The notes: generated by a model not told the origin, from the sequence alone. Positions 29,374 to 42,404 are shown, counted from the stretch's first letter. The stretch: 64,000 bases of DNA from Staphylotrichum longicolle (GCA_019096155.1 JAHCVI010000006.1:1302001-1366000); one strand, 5' to 3'. Numbers and translations: made by a program.

Positions 29374-31063
29374 GATGAGGAATCCAGATGTGGACGTGGG
29401 CTTGTGTTTGCCGATTCTGTAACAATTGTCTGATCACTGCCGATTAGAAAAATCATGTACCAGTTCAAGTCCCATGAAACTGTCGAGGGTTCTGTTGGCG
29501 GACCCTGGAGCCACATGGAACTGCTATCGTAAAATACAAGGTCGATGGACAATGGTGACGCCGAAAACACACCAAACCGGGAGGCCAAGGCAGGCTTTTC
29601 CGGACACCTTTGTGACCGGTCTTTGAGGTGCATGTCGTTCGGTAGCTTCAGCTGGACAAAGGGGTTGCGAGAACTGTCAAGCGCAAACAACAAAGGGATG
29701 TGCTTGCAGGAACGAATGGTCGCGCCGTTGGGGATCCTGGGTGTGGCAGGGCGCTTCCGGAAACGGTGATAAACATGCTGACGGGTTGATGCAGTTCTGC
29801 ATTGCCACTCTTCACATGATGGAGCATTTCACCCCCCGCTCGGCCCGGAGGACAATTGCGCAGCTTGGGGGAAAAACCCCAAAATTTCGACAAAGCGGCA
29901 AGCAATGTTCGCCAGATTCTCACCTTGTCGGGGGGCGGGGGGGGGGGGGGGGGGGGGGGGGATTGATCGCAAACAAACTCCGATCATCCGTGCCAAGGGT
30001 ACCACCTCCCGTCACTCAGGTACTGAACCTCTTGAGGTTGATCGTGGGTTAAGAAAAGTGAGGAGGCAGTCGATGGTTCCGACTGTGCCGTCGGAACCAA
30101 CTTGAGGGAATTGTGGGGCTTGTGTTGAAGAGGACATGGAAGCATTTACTCCAACTTCCAGGACCAAGGAACTGCACATCTTGAACACGCCAGAACACAC
30201 AAGGCGGACTTTTGTCAATGCAAAGTAAAATCTCAGGCACCAAATATCGGTGACGGCCAAGTTTCGGTTTTCCAGAGTTGGTGAGGCTTTGTAGGGCCAG
30301 GGTTGGTCCGGATCGGGGCCCCAGGAATGGTCATCCAATCTTGGAATTTTCGTTGTGCTGACGCGCCACACGAACCTTCCGAAACCCAACTTCCAACAGG
30401 AGCATGCCAGCCTGGACCGCAACCCGGCCAGAGACCGGCGCTGGAGACCACATAATTCACGGATTCCTCAACTTTGCTCCTGCGTCGATCTCGGTGATCC
30501 ACGATGGTGTTGAAGATGTAATTGTGAACAGTCCACCACTCCCGTCATGCACGTCCCCTCCGACAATTTACCCTGATAAAAAGCCAATGTCTTCGGTAGC
30601 CATCAATTCCGAGTTGGGCTGACACATTCCAAGCTGACATGCGTCCCTTCATCCGGCCACTCTCGTGTCACTGTTGTGTGCTGCGCCTTGACGAGGGTTA
30701 GGGTTCTGTGCTGCCAGGCCTTCGCTTGGGGCCAACACCGGGCCTCAAGCGGTCATCCTCGTGACGGGCGACCCGGTCTTTTGTTTCGAAACGAATATTA
30801 ATGGCAAAAACGACAATGTTTCGGCCGTGGCTGGCACCGGGTCGCCTGGCCGCTGTGTTGATCACCGCTGGCCCAAGGCAGGCGATCCCGTTCATGCCCC
30901 TTAAAAGTCTTTGGGGGGTCTCATGCGCGCCCTGCTCACTCTATTCTCCAACTCTGAAGGTCCTGAAGTGCTGCCGGACCAGAAATCCAAAAACCACAAC
31001 GCCAAAATACCTGCAGTCCTCGAAGCCTTCCGGGGACACGAGGCCGCGGATGCAGCAGCAACC
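29374..31063. other. Intergenic, 1.7 kb, with a long G tract
   Basis: No convincing gene on either strand. It includes a homopolymer-like G tract (separate entry) and the upstream region of the giant repeat gene. An in-frame ATG at 30923 would extend the giant protein by 47 residues of nondescript sequence. Confidence 0.45.
29929..29961 (+). repeat. Poly-G tract of about 30 nt
   Basis: A run of G interrupted by a single C near its start, followed by GATTGATCGC. Runs of this length are prone to length error in assembly and can form G-quadruplexes. Confidence 0.9.
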
Positions 31064-34000
31064 ATGGGTCCATCGAGCCGCCCCCCTAACCTAATCGAAT
31101 ACATCTGGCCGTGCGGTCACTACGAGAATGTCGAGGTGCAACCAGCGCCAGGCATTCCCTTTGTCCGCGGGCAGTTCTCCCTGCCCGTCGCCAAACCACC
31201 AGAGGATTTCACCGAGGAAGAGCGGACGGGCGTGCCTGGGCGGCGCAAGTGCTGTAGGTGCTGGGCGACATGCAGCCTGTTCAAGCCGCACGAAGAGTGC
31301 GAGGAGTGCGACCACCCCTTTGCCGGATGCCCGACATGCATGATTGTCGACTCGTCCGGGTCGCGAGAGATTGCCACGGTTGAGCAGCGCCCCATTGGCG
31401 AGTTCGACCAGACGCCCGAGTACTGGCGATGCAACACCTGCGAGCATATCAACCCCTTTGACGGCGACGGGCCGGTGAACGGGTTCCTGGCGCCCAAAGT
31501 GTCCGATTACATGGAAGACATGGAGTGCAAAAAGTGCGGTGGCGGATTCACTGAAGACAATTGGGTCATCAGCCCATTCTGGGTTTACCTCGGGACCTGG
31601 AACGGGAGGGTTGTCGCCGAGGGCGGCCCGTGGCACTGGAACCTGCAGTGGCACAGGGACTGCGCCGGCGAGAACCACACCAAGGACGACTGCTATGCGA
31701 CGAGGAGGAATGGCAGGCGGAGGCGAGAGAACCCGTGCATCAACAAGAACCCGGCATCCGAGCCGTCGTCAAAGGGACTCATGATTCCGCCCATCTTGAT
31801 TGTGGACACGGACCACGACCACTCATTACCACCACCATCCGCTGGTTTGACGCCATTTCCCGGAGAGCATGGGTATGCGAGCGAAGAAGAAACGGCGCCA
31901 GGAATTGAGCAACAGCCGTCGCTCATGCCTGATAACCAAACGCTGGGAACCGGCGGGTTTACCATTGGGGATTACGGCGGTGACGAGGACGAAGCAGAGC
32001 TTCAAGACGGACAGAGGGAGCGTGGCTTGGTGGTCCCCTACGACGATGAGGAACCAGATCTTGGATCATACTACGATCCTCCGGCTAGCGACGAGGGTTC
32101 CGAACCACCAGCGGAGATGGAGTTCTCTGACGACCGTGAAGAAGGCCAAAACCTTTTTAACGGGGAATATGACGAAGGAGAAAGGGGCATGGAGGATGAT
32201 GGGCCGCCTCTCCACGGGGACTTCGCGGCAGAGGTAGAGGCCCGAGACGGTGAGTAAAAACAGCAAAATCCAAACCCCATTCGGTTCATCAGGCTAACTG
32301 TCCATCAGATGTGCAGGCTTTTCAGGGCGACCATCTCGATGATCTTCCCCAAAATGAAGACGACGCGCTGGAGCCCGACGTCCTGGGAGAAGACGGAGCT
32401 CAGGAGATGAATGGAGAAGCCATGCAAGATTTCCAAGACGGCGAAGACATCGATTCCGTCCCTGGACCCTCTGAGGAACCCTCCCTCGACCCTGAAACAC
32501 GGCCCGAGGACCTTGACCGCGACCTCTTACCTGAAGACATCGCCAGCCAAACAAGCCCAAACCTCGACCTTGATGAAGAACTTTCCAACGCCGAAGACCT
32601 CAATAACAACCTCCCTGATAAAGACCTCGTCGACGACGACTTCCTTGACGAAGGGGAGGAAGAAGAAGAGGAGGAGGAGGAGGAGGATGACTATGACGAC
32701 TCCTTCGTCGACCATTCCCACTTCACAGTCGCCCGCAACACCTTTGCCATCCTCGACACACCCGCTGCCGCGGCGCACAATCCACCCGGTATGACGCATG
32801 ACACGTCTTGGGATAGTGACGATGAGGATGAATATAAGGGCGTGGGTGAGGAGGAGGGTTTTGGAGATCTCGATGCGCAAGACGAGGAGCTTGAGGACGG
32901 GGAGAGGGAACTGGATGTCGAGGAGGGGGGTGAGATGATGGAAGAGGAGGGGCTTGAAGGGGAGGGAGTTGAGGATGGGGAGGAGGTGGAAGGGGAGGAG
33001 ATGGAAGGGGAGGAGATGGAAGGGGAGGAGATGGAAGGGGAGGCTGATGAGGAGATTGGGGAGGAGGAGTTTGGGGAAGAAGAGGACGGCGAGCGAGGCC
33101 TTGATGAGGAATTTGCCGAGGGCGAAGAGGGCGAGCCCATTGACGACGACAACGTCCTTGATGAGGAACCCGTCGACGGAGAGCCTCTTGAAGCGGAACC
33201 CCTCGATGAAGAACCTCTTGAAGAGGAACCCCTCGATGAAGAACCTCTTGAGGGAGAGCCTCTTGAAGAAGAACCTCTCGGTGACGAATTCCTCGAAGGC
33301 GAAGGCGAACCCCTAGACGAGGAGCTCATGGATGGGGAAGAAGGTGAACGCGGCCTTGATGAGGAGGAGGGCCTCCCAGAAGAGGGCGAGTTTGCCGAGG
33401 ACAACGTCCCTGAAGAGACCGAGTTCGCCGAAGAAGGGTTCCCTGAAGGTGGCGAAATTGCCGAGGAAGGGATTCCCGAAGAAGGCGACTTCGATCCCGA
33501 GATGGGAGACGAAATGCTCGGAGATGGCGAGCGCGGTCTCGACGACGAGTTCCCACCCGAGGATGGCGAGTTCCCATCTGAAGGCGAGTTCCCACCCGAA
33601 GAGGGCGAACTTCTACCCGAAGAGGGCGAGTTCCCTCCCGATGGAGAGCTTCCTCCAGAAGGAGAGGATGAGTTTCTCCCTGAAGGTGACGACGGCTTCC
33701 CCGCCGAGGGTGACGAGTTCGCCGAAGGGCTTGAGGATGGTGAACGCGGCCTTGAGGAGGGCGAGTTTGCGGAAGGGGAGCCCATGGAAGGCGAGGGTGA
33801 ATTTCCCGAGGACGGGGAGATCCCTGCCGATGGGGAATTTCCCGAGGGTGAACCCGTCGACGGGGAATTCGCTGAAGGCGAGCCGATGGAAGATGAGTTT
33901 CCCGAGGGCGAGCCTATGGAAGGGGACTTTCCGGAAGGGGAACCGATGGATGGTGAATTCGCTGACGGTGAGTTCCCTCCTGATGATATGCCTGCAGACG

Positions 34001-37000
34001 AGTTTGCTGGAGGCGAATTCCCCGAGGAAGGCTTCCCCGATGCCGGGTTCCCTGAGGATGGTGAGCGCGGCTTCGGTGACGAGTTTGATCAGCAACCTAT
34101 GGACGGCGGCTTTGATAACGGAGACTTTAACGACGGTGGTTTTAACGACGGCGGCTTCAACGAAGGCGGTGCTGATGGTGGGTTCGGAGACGGTGGGCAT
34201 CCTCAAGACAGCTTTGCGGACAGCTCATTTTCTGCCGGTGACGGCGGTGGAGATTATGGTGGAGGCGATTTACCTAGTAGCGGATACCCCGCGGACGACT
34301 ACGCTGATGGAGGAGCCCCTGAGGGTGGCTTTGTTGACGGCGACCAAGGCTTCGACCAGGGCCCCGACGAACCGCTTCCCGATGCAGAGTTTGATAACAG
34401 CCAATTCGCCGAGGGGCATTCTGCTGAAGGGGAATTTGCCGACGGCGACCTCGTTGACAGTGAATTCCCTGGTGACGACTTCGCTGACGGGGACATAGGC
34501 GACGGCGAACCTGTTGATGGCGAGTTTCCTGAGGGCGAACTCTTTGAAGAGGGGCGCGATTTGGACGATGGCGAGCCACCTCTCGAGAACGAGGTCCCGT
34601 TGGACGAAGAACCGCCGCTTGATGAGGAGTTGCCCTTAGAAGAGGAAGCTCCGCTAGGCGAGGAACCTTTCGAGGAAGAACCGTCTCTCGACGAAGAACC
34701 GTCTCTCGACGAAGAACCAGCTCTCGACGAAGAACCAGCTCTCGATGAAGAGGGCCTTCTGGACGCAGAAGCCCCCTTTGACGAGGAACCCCCCCTCGAA
34801 GAAGAACCACCCCTTGACGAGGTTCCACCAGAGGAGGACCTTCCTCTTGGTAATGAAGTTCCCCTGGAAGAAGAGCCTCCAATGGACGAGGAGATGCCTT
34901 TGGACGAAGCTGCCGGCGAGGGGTTTGGTGACGAAGGTGAAAGAGGTCTTGATGACGAAATGGGTATCGATGAAGGAGTTGAAGAGCCTCTGCCGGAAGA
35001 GCAGCCATTCGATGAAGGGCAACCGCTTGAAGAACCAGAAGCCTTTGACGAAGCACCACCATTTGATGACGCTGCACCTTTGGATGATCAAGGCCTCGAC
35101 GATCAGCCGGTGCTCGACAACCAGCCGGCCTTTGATGACCAGCCTGCTTTCGCCGACCAACCAGTTTTCGATGACCAGCCAGGCTTTGACGATCAGCCGG
35201 CCTTCGATGACCCGCCTGCTTTCGATGACCAGCCTGCGTTCGATGATCAGCCTGCTTTCGATGATCAGCCTGCTTTCGATGATCAGCCTGCTTTCGATGA
35301 CCAGCCTGCTTTCGATGACCAGCCTGGCTTTGACGACCAGCCCGGTCTTGGTGACCAAGGGTTCAACGATCAACATGGATTTGACGACCAAGGCTTCAAT
35401 GACCAGCAAAGCTTTGAGGAACCACAATTGTTCGACAACCAAGAAGGCTTCGAAGACCCACCACCATTTGATGACCAGCCAATGCAGGATTCAAGGGGTT
35501 TCGACGAGTCAGGAACCGTTGATGAAGCCCCTCCCTTCGAAGAACCTGCTTCCTTCGACGAACCTGCTCCCTTTGATGAGCCTGCTCCTTTTGACGAGCC
35601 CCCGCCTGTCGACGAGCCAGCTCCTTTTGACGAGCCCGGCCCTATCGACGAGCCCGTCCCTTTCGAGGAGCCCGCTTCTTTCGAAGAACCCGTCTCTTTT
35701 GAGGAGCCTGTACCGTTCGATGAACCCGCGCCCATTGATGATCCAGCACCCTTCGATGAGCCCGCGCCATTCAACGAGGAGCCGATGGCCGATGACGCGC
35801 TTCCAGACGTTCCTCCAGTTGATGAGCAATTCCCCGCCGATGATGAAGCTCGACTTGAAGAAGGGCCACCGCTCGATGAAGACCCACCGTTCGAGGAAGG
35901 GCCACCATTCGAGGAAGAGCCACCATTCGAGGAAGAGCCACCGGTCGGTGAAGACACTCCACATGATGGGGAATCTCCTCTTGATGATGGACCGCCAGTC
36001 GAGGATGAGCCTTTTATGGCAGAACCCCCCCTTGAGGATGACACTTCAATGGATCAGACCTTTGAAGAAGAGGCACCCATGGATCAACCCTTTGAGAAAG
36101 CACCTGCGGGAACAGAGGCATTTGGTGCTGATCCGTCAATGGACGACGCCCTATTCAACAACCCAAGTCCTGTCGACGGGGCTTTTGACGGCGGAGCAGG
36201 CGAAGATAATTTCGTTCCTGACAGCAACGATGACAACGACATGGACACTTCATCCCCTCAAGATGACGTTGCTCAAGATGATGGGTTCCAAGACCTAGCT
36301 CCGCAGAATGCCGGTGCACAACCTGGAAACGCCGGTTTGTATGATGGAGCAGGGTACGGCGATGATTTTGAGAACCAGCCCGACAACGCTGCTTTCGAGC
36401 CCGAAGATCACCTTCCGGAGGAACCCGCTTTTGATGAACCCTCTCAGGATCTTGGTGCTGAGGGCAGCTTTGAACAGCCAGACGGCATCGGCGAGGATGT
36501 TCTTAACGCCTACGCGGATGATCTTCCCCAAGACGAACCTCTCCAAAACGAGCCAGACTCAGAATCTATCATGGTGAACCCTGTCCATGATGATTTCCTG
36601 AGCCAAGCAGGCAATGACTTTGCATCGCAAAGCTTGGAGGGCGATGGGCAAGGGGACTTTGACCAGTACGATGACCACCCCGGTAACGCGGAGCCTGTGC
36701 AGAGTTTTGACGAACCCGCTCAGGATGGTCTCGCCCAAGATGATTTTGCTGAGCCAACCCTGGACGGTGGAGATGGTTTCCGCAACGGGTTGGAGGGTCA
36801 AAATGCTGAAGAGTTCCCTACCTCTCCGCCTCTGGATCCGCAGGACAACGTTTGTCAAAGTCCAGTTTCTGGCGAGGCTATGATGTCGCCTCTTCCGCCC
36901 CCGACGCCTCCCATGGAGGGCATGAACGGGCAACCTATGAGCCCCGGCCCGCAATATGATGGCAGCGAGTATGGTCCATTGACTCCTCCGCCTGACGATG

Positions 37001-39852
37001 AGGCCCCGCCAATACCATCGGCGCCCTTGCAGGATGAGATGGGATTCGACGACAGGGGGAACGAAGATGGTGGACAGTTCGAAGAGCCGCCACTTCAAGA
37101 AGACTTCAACGACTACAACGCAGCTCAGGACCAAGACCTGGGCATGGCAGCGCTTGACGACCAGTTTCAAGAATCCCTGCCTGAAGACGACCTGGGCCCC
37201 CATAACATGAACGAGCTGGGGAAATACCCCGACAATGGTTTCAACGGTTATGATGCCAAAGACATGTCCGCCATGGATAACCAAATGCAGGAGCAGCCGT
37301 TCGACGGAAACTTGGATCGGCAGGGCGATCATGACACGGTACCTCCAGATGAAGCGTTCCAAGAGCAGCCGTATGCCAACAGCTTCAACGGGCAGAACGA
37401 GCATGATATGCTTCTTCTTGACGAGCAGTTGCAAGAAGAGCAATTTGACAGCAATCCAAATGAGCCTCAGGGCGAGGAAATGGTCCCTCCCAATGACGAA
37501 TTTCCGCAGGAGCCGATGGACGAGAGCTTTGCTGGTCAAGATGGGCGCGATATCCAGTCCCAGGATGACCAATATCAGGAACCGCTGTTCGATAACTTCA
37601 ACGCGCCAAACGGACAGGAAATGCCGCCTACTGGTAATCAGTTTCAAGATCAGCCTTTAGAGGACAGTTATGGGCCAGATAATGGTCGCGATGTTGAGCC
37701 TCAAGAGGAACAGTTTGACGGCGACATCCTTCCCGAGTTTCCGGCACCTCAAGGCCAGAATGACTTTGATGCAGCGCGCCCATCGCCGATCCAACAGATG
37801 CAGCAACCCGATATCACATACCAGGAGTACCCGTATCCTCAGGAACCTGCACAAGAAGTGTACTACGACCCGGATGTCCCACCTTCCCCTCCGCAACATT
37901 ACCAACCCAACAATCCCATGGAGATGGTCAACACAAACGATGAATATCCTGACCAGCCAAACTTCGTAGCCATTGGTCCAGTTCCTGGAAGACCGGCGGG
38001 TATGCACAAGAACGAGAAGTATCAATGGCTGCTTCCGCTCCTGTCCACGGCCACTCTCGGTTGGGGGGTTGAAGCACTCGAAGAACAATACCACGCCGCC
38101 AATCTGAGGGCTTCAGGATTTACTTTCAAGGCTCTCGCGGCCAAACTGTTTGGGCCGAAGAAGTCAAAAAACGGTGCCAGCGATGACGGCAATAGGCGGA
38201 AGGGGTCAGCAGCCGGGGCCATGGTTGATGGGGACGGAAATCAGATTGACCAGAACGGTGGAATGGGCAACACCGAAGCCCTTCCAGTCAATCCCACTGA
38301 GGAAATAAACAACGAAGTTCCTCAAGATCCCGCCATGGTCGACCAAAACGGAGAATGGGAAGACATCGATGAGAGCGAATCACAGGGCGGAAAGAAGGGC
38401 AAGAGAGGTCTATTTGGCCTTCTTCGCAGCAAGAAGAAGAACGGTGATCTCGAAGCGCAGGATCAACTTCAAGAGGACCATGACCCTACGATCCAGGATC
38501 CAGCCATGCATAATGATCAAGGCCCGGCCATGATGGACGCACCTATGGGAGGGGACGGCTTCCCGGATGATTCAAACGCATTCGATCCAAATGCAGATCC
38601 AACAGCGGATCAACCCAAGAAACGCGGGTTCTTTGCTGGGCTTTTCGGCGGCAAGAAAAAGGGGCAAGATCTTGAGGCCCACAGCATGGAAACGATGGAC
38701 AAAGACATGAACCCCAACAACGGCGACAACATATACATGGACCGGGACGTGGACGCACAGAGAGGAGATGCCGGTATGGCAGACTCTCGGGATATGAGCC
38801 AAGCTGGAATGGGTGCAAGTGAGATGGATTCTCAATATGATGCCAACCAGCCCCCAAAGAAGCAAGGTTTCTTTGCCAGATTGTTCGGCAAGAAGTCCAA
38901 GCATCGGCGCACCGAAGTCCACAACACCGGCAGTCACTCCTTCGATGACGGATACAACACCCCACCGAAGAAACGGGGCATGTTTGCGGTCTTCTTCAGC
39001 TCCAACAAGAAGTCAACGGCCCAAAACCAAGAAGCATACCCCATGGAGACTTCACCACGCATCGCGCAGAGTGGGAATGAAAGCACTCAAGATCACTACC
39101 CACGGGAGCCCGACTCCGAAATGTATCCAAACACCGAAGTCTCCAACCTGAACCAGAAGCCTAAGAAGAAGGGCTTCTTTGCCGCGCTCTTTGGATCCAA
39201 GAAGAACAAGTCCAACGCAGATGACGCCAACCAACCCCCCAAACAGCGTGGCCTCGCTGCCCACGCCCAGACCATGGAGGAACAAGAACGGACTGCCAAA
39301 AGGCCAGGCTTCTTCGCCCGTCTCTTCCGCCGCAAGCCCAAAACGACCAACGACGACATCGAAATGGGCAACATGGCCGACACCAGTGACGAAGCGCGCG
39401 TCGGCCGCGTGAGGACCGGCAGTCCCCAGCTCGTCCAAGGCGAGTCTGACGCCAGGCAATCTGCAGCCGCCGACGTCATGGACAGTCACGACGACAATTT
39501 TGAGGATGTCCCGGACAAGAGCAGCAAAAAGTCGAAGAAGAGTAAGAAGGAAAAGAAGGCCAAGAAGCAGCATGGCATGGGGTTGTTCCACCAGGCGAGC
39601 CTCGTGGGAAAGAGAAAGAAGGGGGACAGACAGAGTGGAGTGTTTGAGAACGAGGGTGGAGATGTGATGACGAAGCCGCGGGAGGTGAGGAAAGGACCGG
39701 CGAAGGTGCGATATGCGCCGATTGCGCCAAGCAGTGAGGGGATGTACCGGCAGGTAAACGCACCGAAGCAGAGACAGAGGGGTGGTGGAAGGACTGCGGC
39801 GGCGGCAGTGAATCCGGGCAATTGGTTTTGGATGGATGTTTATTGGAAATAA
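31064..39852 (+). CDS. Giant acidic repeat protein with N-terminal zinc-ribbon region and C-terminal basic-aromatic motifs
   Basis: Two exons (31064-32249 and 32309-39852) encode about 2,909 residues. The 59-nt intron (GTGAGT, GCTAAC, CATCAG) closes in phase. The start at 31064 has an ACCATGG context. The N-terminus is cysteine-rich: WPCGHYENV, RKCCRCWATC, EECEECDHPFAGCPTC, YWRCNTCEHINPF and MECKKCGGGFTEDNW, consistent with zinc-ribbon-like folds. A disordered acidic region of over 2,000 residues follows, made of changing repeats: GERGLDDE modules, PLEEEPLDEEPLE, EGEFPEGEPMEG, a hexapeptide array of FDDQPA type (about 35100-35400) and FDEPAPFDEP. The last 600 residues switch to basic, with repeats of the form KKRGFFAGLFGGKKK (38110-39340). 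No catalytic domain or membrane segment was recognised. The frame is intact despite its length. The function is unknown. Confidence 0.85.
35095..35470 (+). repeat. 18-nt tandem array encoding FDDQPA-type hexapeptides
   Basis: About twenty units close to TTCGATGATCAGCCTGCT, the central ones nearly identical at DNA level and the flanks diverged (FADQPV, LDNQPA, FNDQHG). Near-identity in the middle suggests ongoing expansion by slippage or unequal exchange. Confidence 0.9.
38110..39340 (+). repeat. Six to seven dispersed basic-aromatic motifs in the giant protein
   Basis: The motifs are AKLFGPKKSK, KRGLFGLLRSKKK, KKRGFFAGLFGGKKK, KKQGFFARLFGKKSK, KKRGMFAVFFSSNKK, KKKGFFAALFGSKKN and KRPGFFARLFRRKPK. 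They are spaced 30-100 residues apart in otherwise acidic linkers. Each is a short amphipathic-looking stretch flanked by Lys/Arg. Confidence 0.9.
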
Positions 39853-40590
39853 GGGAAACGAGAAGGATGAGATACCATTAGACTGGCATGGCTGGTGTGC
39901 TTTGTGGCGTTTGGAGTTCTGTGATATTTCGTAGAAGAGAGGGCAGGTGTTGGGGGTTAAAGGGATACACGAACATGTTACAGCGCACACTGCATGCGAG
40001 GATGGCATTCAAAAAGTAAAAACTTGAGATAATACAAAACTCTTCCAATACGTTCGGACTTAGCCCCTCCCGTGGATATTTCCAAGCTCCATGGTCGGAA
40101 TTGTTAGCCCACGACACCTTTGGGTTGCTGACATGGGTACTCACAGCATCTTTCTCAACCATCTCCTCATCACGACCAAGTTCATCAAGACGAAAAGTCC
40201 CATGTTTGGAAAACCTCCAGGTCTTAATGTTCTCTACGCCGCCATATTGGGAAAGACTGATTGAGTCAATGTTGTCATCGGTGTCTGGACAACATCTATA
40301 CCTGAGTTAAGAACCATCAGGCTACCTGGACGCGAGCGCTGCTGATTCTTTCAAGCCAGTAAGTGCCTTGGGGTTACAAGTTGGGAATAGTCTGGCGCCA
40401 GTCCAAGAAAGACTGGTCTCACGCTGATCATTTCGGAGTTCGCGATGTAGAACCAAAGTTGGGTAACGACATCCATACGTGGCCTGCACTGTCTATTGAG
40501 GTACTCCTACAAATCCCAACCCTTCGTTTCTCACCCCGCAGCCACTCTCTTCCCAACAACCCAGACACCATCCGCGGCTACCATACAAGC
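39853..40590. other. Intergenic
   Basis: Convergent 3' regions of the giant gene and the small secreted protein gene. No gene was seen. Confidence 0.4.
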
Positions 40591-41006
40591 TTAAGCAGTA
40601 GTCGAAGCGCAGCTACCGCCACCCAGACCACCGCCGCACAGCCGAGTGCACCCAATGCCGAGGTCAGCAATCTTGATGCAATCGCCGTCGTTGATGCGGG
40701 TGATGAGGTCGCCCTTGCAGCCCTTGCCGTCGTTGTCCTGGTAAGCGAACCAGACGTCGGAGATGGCGTCGGTCTTGATGGACTTGATGTTGTCGGTGAT
40801 GGGGGCGTCGCCGGTGGAAAAGCCGTTGAAGACCTTCTTGTCGACCTCATTGGAGCTGGAGGGTGTTTAGTTAGCTGTGGGTTAAGGGGGGTGGAAGGAG
40901 GGCAGTTGGAGACGTACCAGTTCTCGTCGTCGTACATCTTGGTGGCGGCGCCGAGGGCGGTGGTGGCCAGGGAGGCAATGAAGAGGATGGTGGCAGTGGC
41001 ACGCAT
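40591..41006 (-). CDS. Small secreted cysteine-containing protein
   Basis: Exons 41006-40918 and 40855-40591 encode 117 residues. The 62-nt intron (GTACGT, GCTAAC, CTCCAG) closes in phase. The signal peptide is MRATATILFIASLATTALG. The mature protein includes KMYDDENCSNEVDKKVFNG, SDVWFAYQDNDGKGCKGD, RINDGDCIKIADLGIGC and a Gly/Cys-rich end (RLCGGGLGGGSC). Six cysteines in the mature part could form three disulfides. The family is unrecognised; it is a typical candidate extracellular small protein. A TATAAAA box lies 132 nt upstream. Confidence 0.85.
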
Positions 41007-41137
41007 GATGATTGATGTTAGTATCGGTGGTAAAGCGTACAAAAAGGTGTTTTGATTGTTATTCAGGTTGTTACTGTTGTGATTGCAATGGTTGATGGTG
41101 TGGTGAGTTGATGCTTCCGAAGGGAGGGAATTGGCCA

Positions 41138-41144
41138 TTTTATA
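41138..41144 (-). promoter_or_regulatory. TATA box
   Basis: TATAAAA on the minus strand, 132 nt before the ATG at 41006. Confidence 0.6.
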
Positions 41145-42404
41145 CTTCTTCGCGCCATCCTCGTCGGACTTTCTATCCTGATGTATTCTATGGTTTGGAA
41201 GATCAACGTGCCAAGCCCATCTGTCAATCGCAGGCGTCCGCTTTGGTCTCGGAATCTCCAGACAAGCGCCATGTTTGAATGCGGTTTAACGGCCCATGCA
41301 GCAAACCTGGCCTCGTGTACAACGCCAAACACAGTTGACCAGTTTTTACACACCCCGAATATAATGTGTGAAGCTGTAGGGTGGCCAAACTGTAGGCGCC
41401 AATGATATTTTCTGGGCCCATTTTGCTTGTTTCGATCGTCTCAGAACGGGGGGTGGCCGCAGAGAGATCTGACGGGCCGCTGCTGACCGGCCACAAGCAC
41501 GGCCAGCACTGGGCTACCTCGGACTGTTTGGCCGCGAGAAACCACGCAAGAGTCCGAAGGGCTTGGAACTTTGCTTTTTCTGCCGTCGTGCAGAACTTAA
41601 TGACACCCAGATGCCCTCCGCGCCACGCCAGGAAAAGCCGACGTATCGCCTTCACAGGTCTGCCGAAGCGTCTATCAGGTCAACGATCAACAAAACCTGT
41701 TTGGTTGAAGAGATCGAAGACATTTAGTTCGTTGAAAATGACCAAGGAAAAACGGATGGAATCTATTGCCTGATACACACCACACTGTGTCTTACAAGCC
41801 CTAGAAAGTGTCCAATCACATCGGGCGGCAGCAAGGAAAGGAGAGTGTTGCTTCTCCAGATGTGAACAAGGATCTGGAGTTGTGCGATTTCAGATGGGCT
41901 GCTTGGGCGCATGGGAAGCACCTTATGTAGCATCCAGGCCGTGACACTGAGCAGATCAGGACTCGATATCTATTCGAATGGATAGCCGTTTGAGACGCCG
42001 CCGCACCTGGTGTCCAAAATCAGAACTTGGCGTCGCTTGTGATGGTGCCGTGCAACGGGCAGTAGCCATCGAGCCGCGTCCTCCTGTCAATAATGCCAGC
42101 AGTGCCGTGAATCACTCTAGGCTGGCATAGGTATGTACCATGAGCTCTCGGCGAGGTTCTCGTTTCTTGAAGATGCGGTAAGGTAACTATCACTTTGAAG
42201 GATATACCAATAAGTACAGTATAAGTAAGTCTAATTCAACTGATGCCCCGCTCACAACATTCTGTTTTTGAAGAGGCTCTCTCCAACAATCTCCAAAATC
42301 CCAAAATACTTGAACCGAAACCAATAGCCAAAAAGTCATGAAGCAATCCAACTCTCATACTTTCCAATCCACCAGTGAAAAGACAGACCACTACTGCCTC
42401 CCTC
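41145..42404. other. Intergenic, 1.3 kb
   Basis: No frame with recognisable coding features and no RNA gene was seen on either strand. Confidence 0.4.

Noticed and set aside
32691..33785. 364-codon antisense frame rich in Ser/Pro under the giant gene
   Set aside because: It mirrors the GAR/GAN-rich acidic repeats; composition is pure complement of the repeats.
36559..37647. 362-codon antisense frame under the giant gene
   Set aside because: Shadow of the sense repeats; no recognisable domain and the sense frame is intact.
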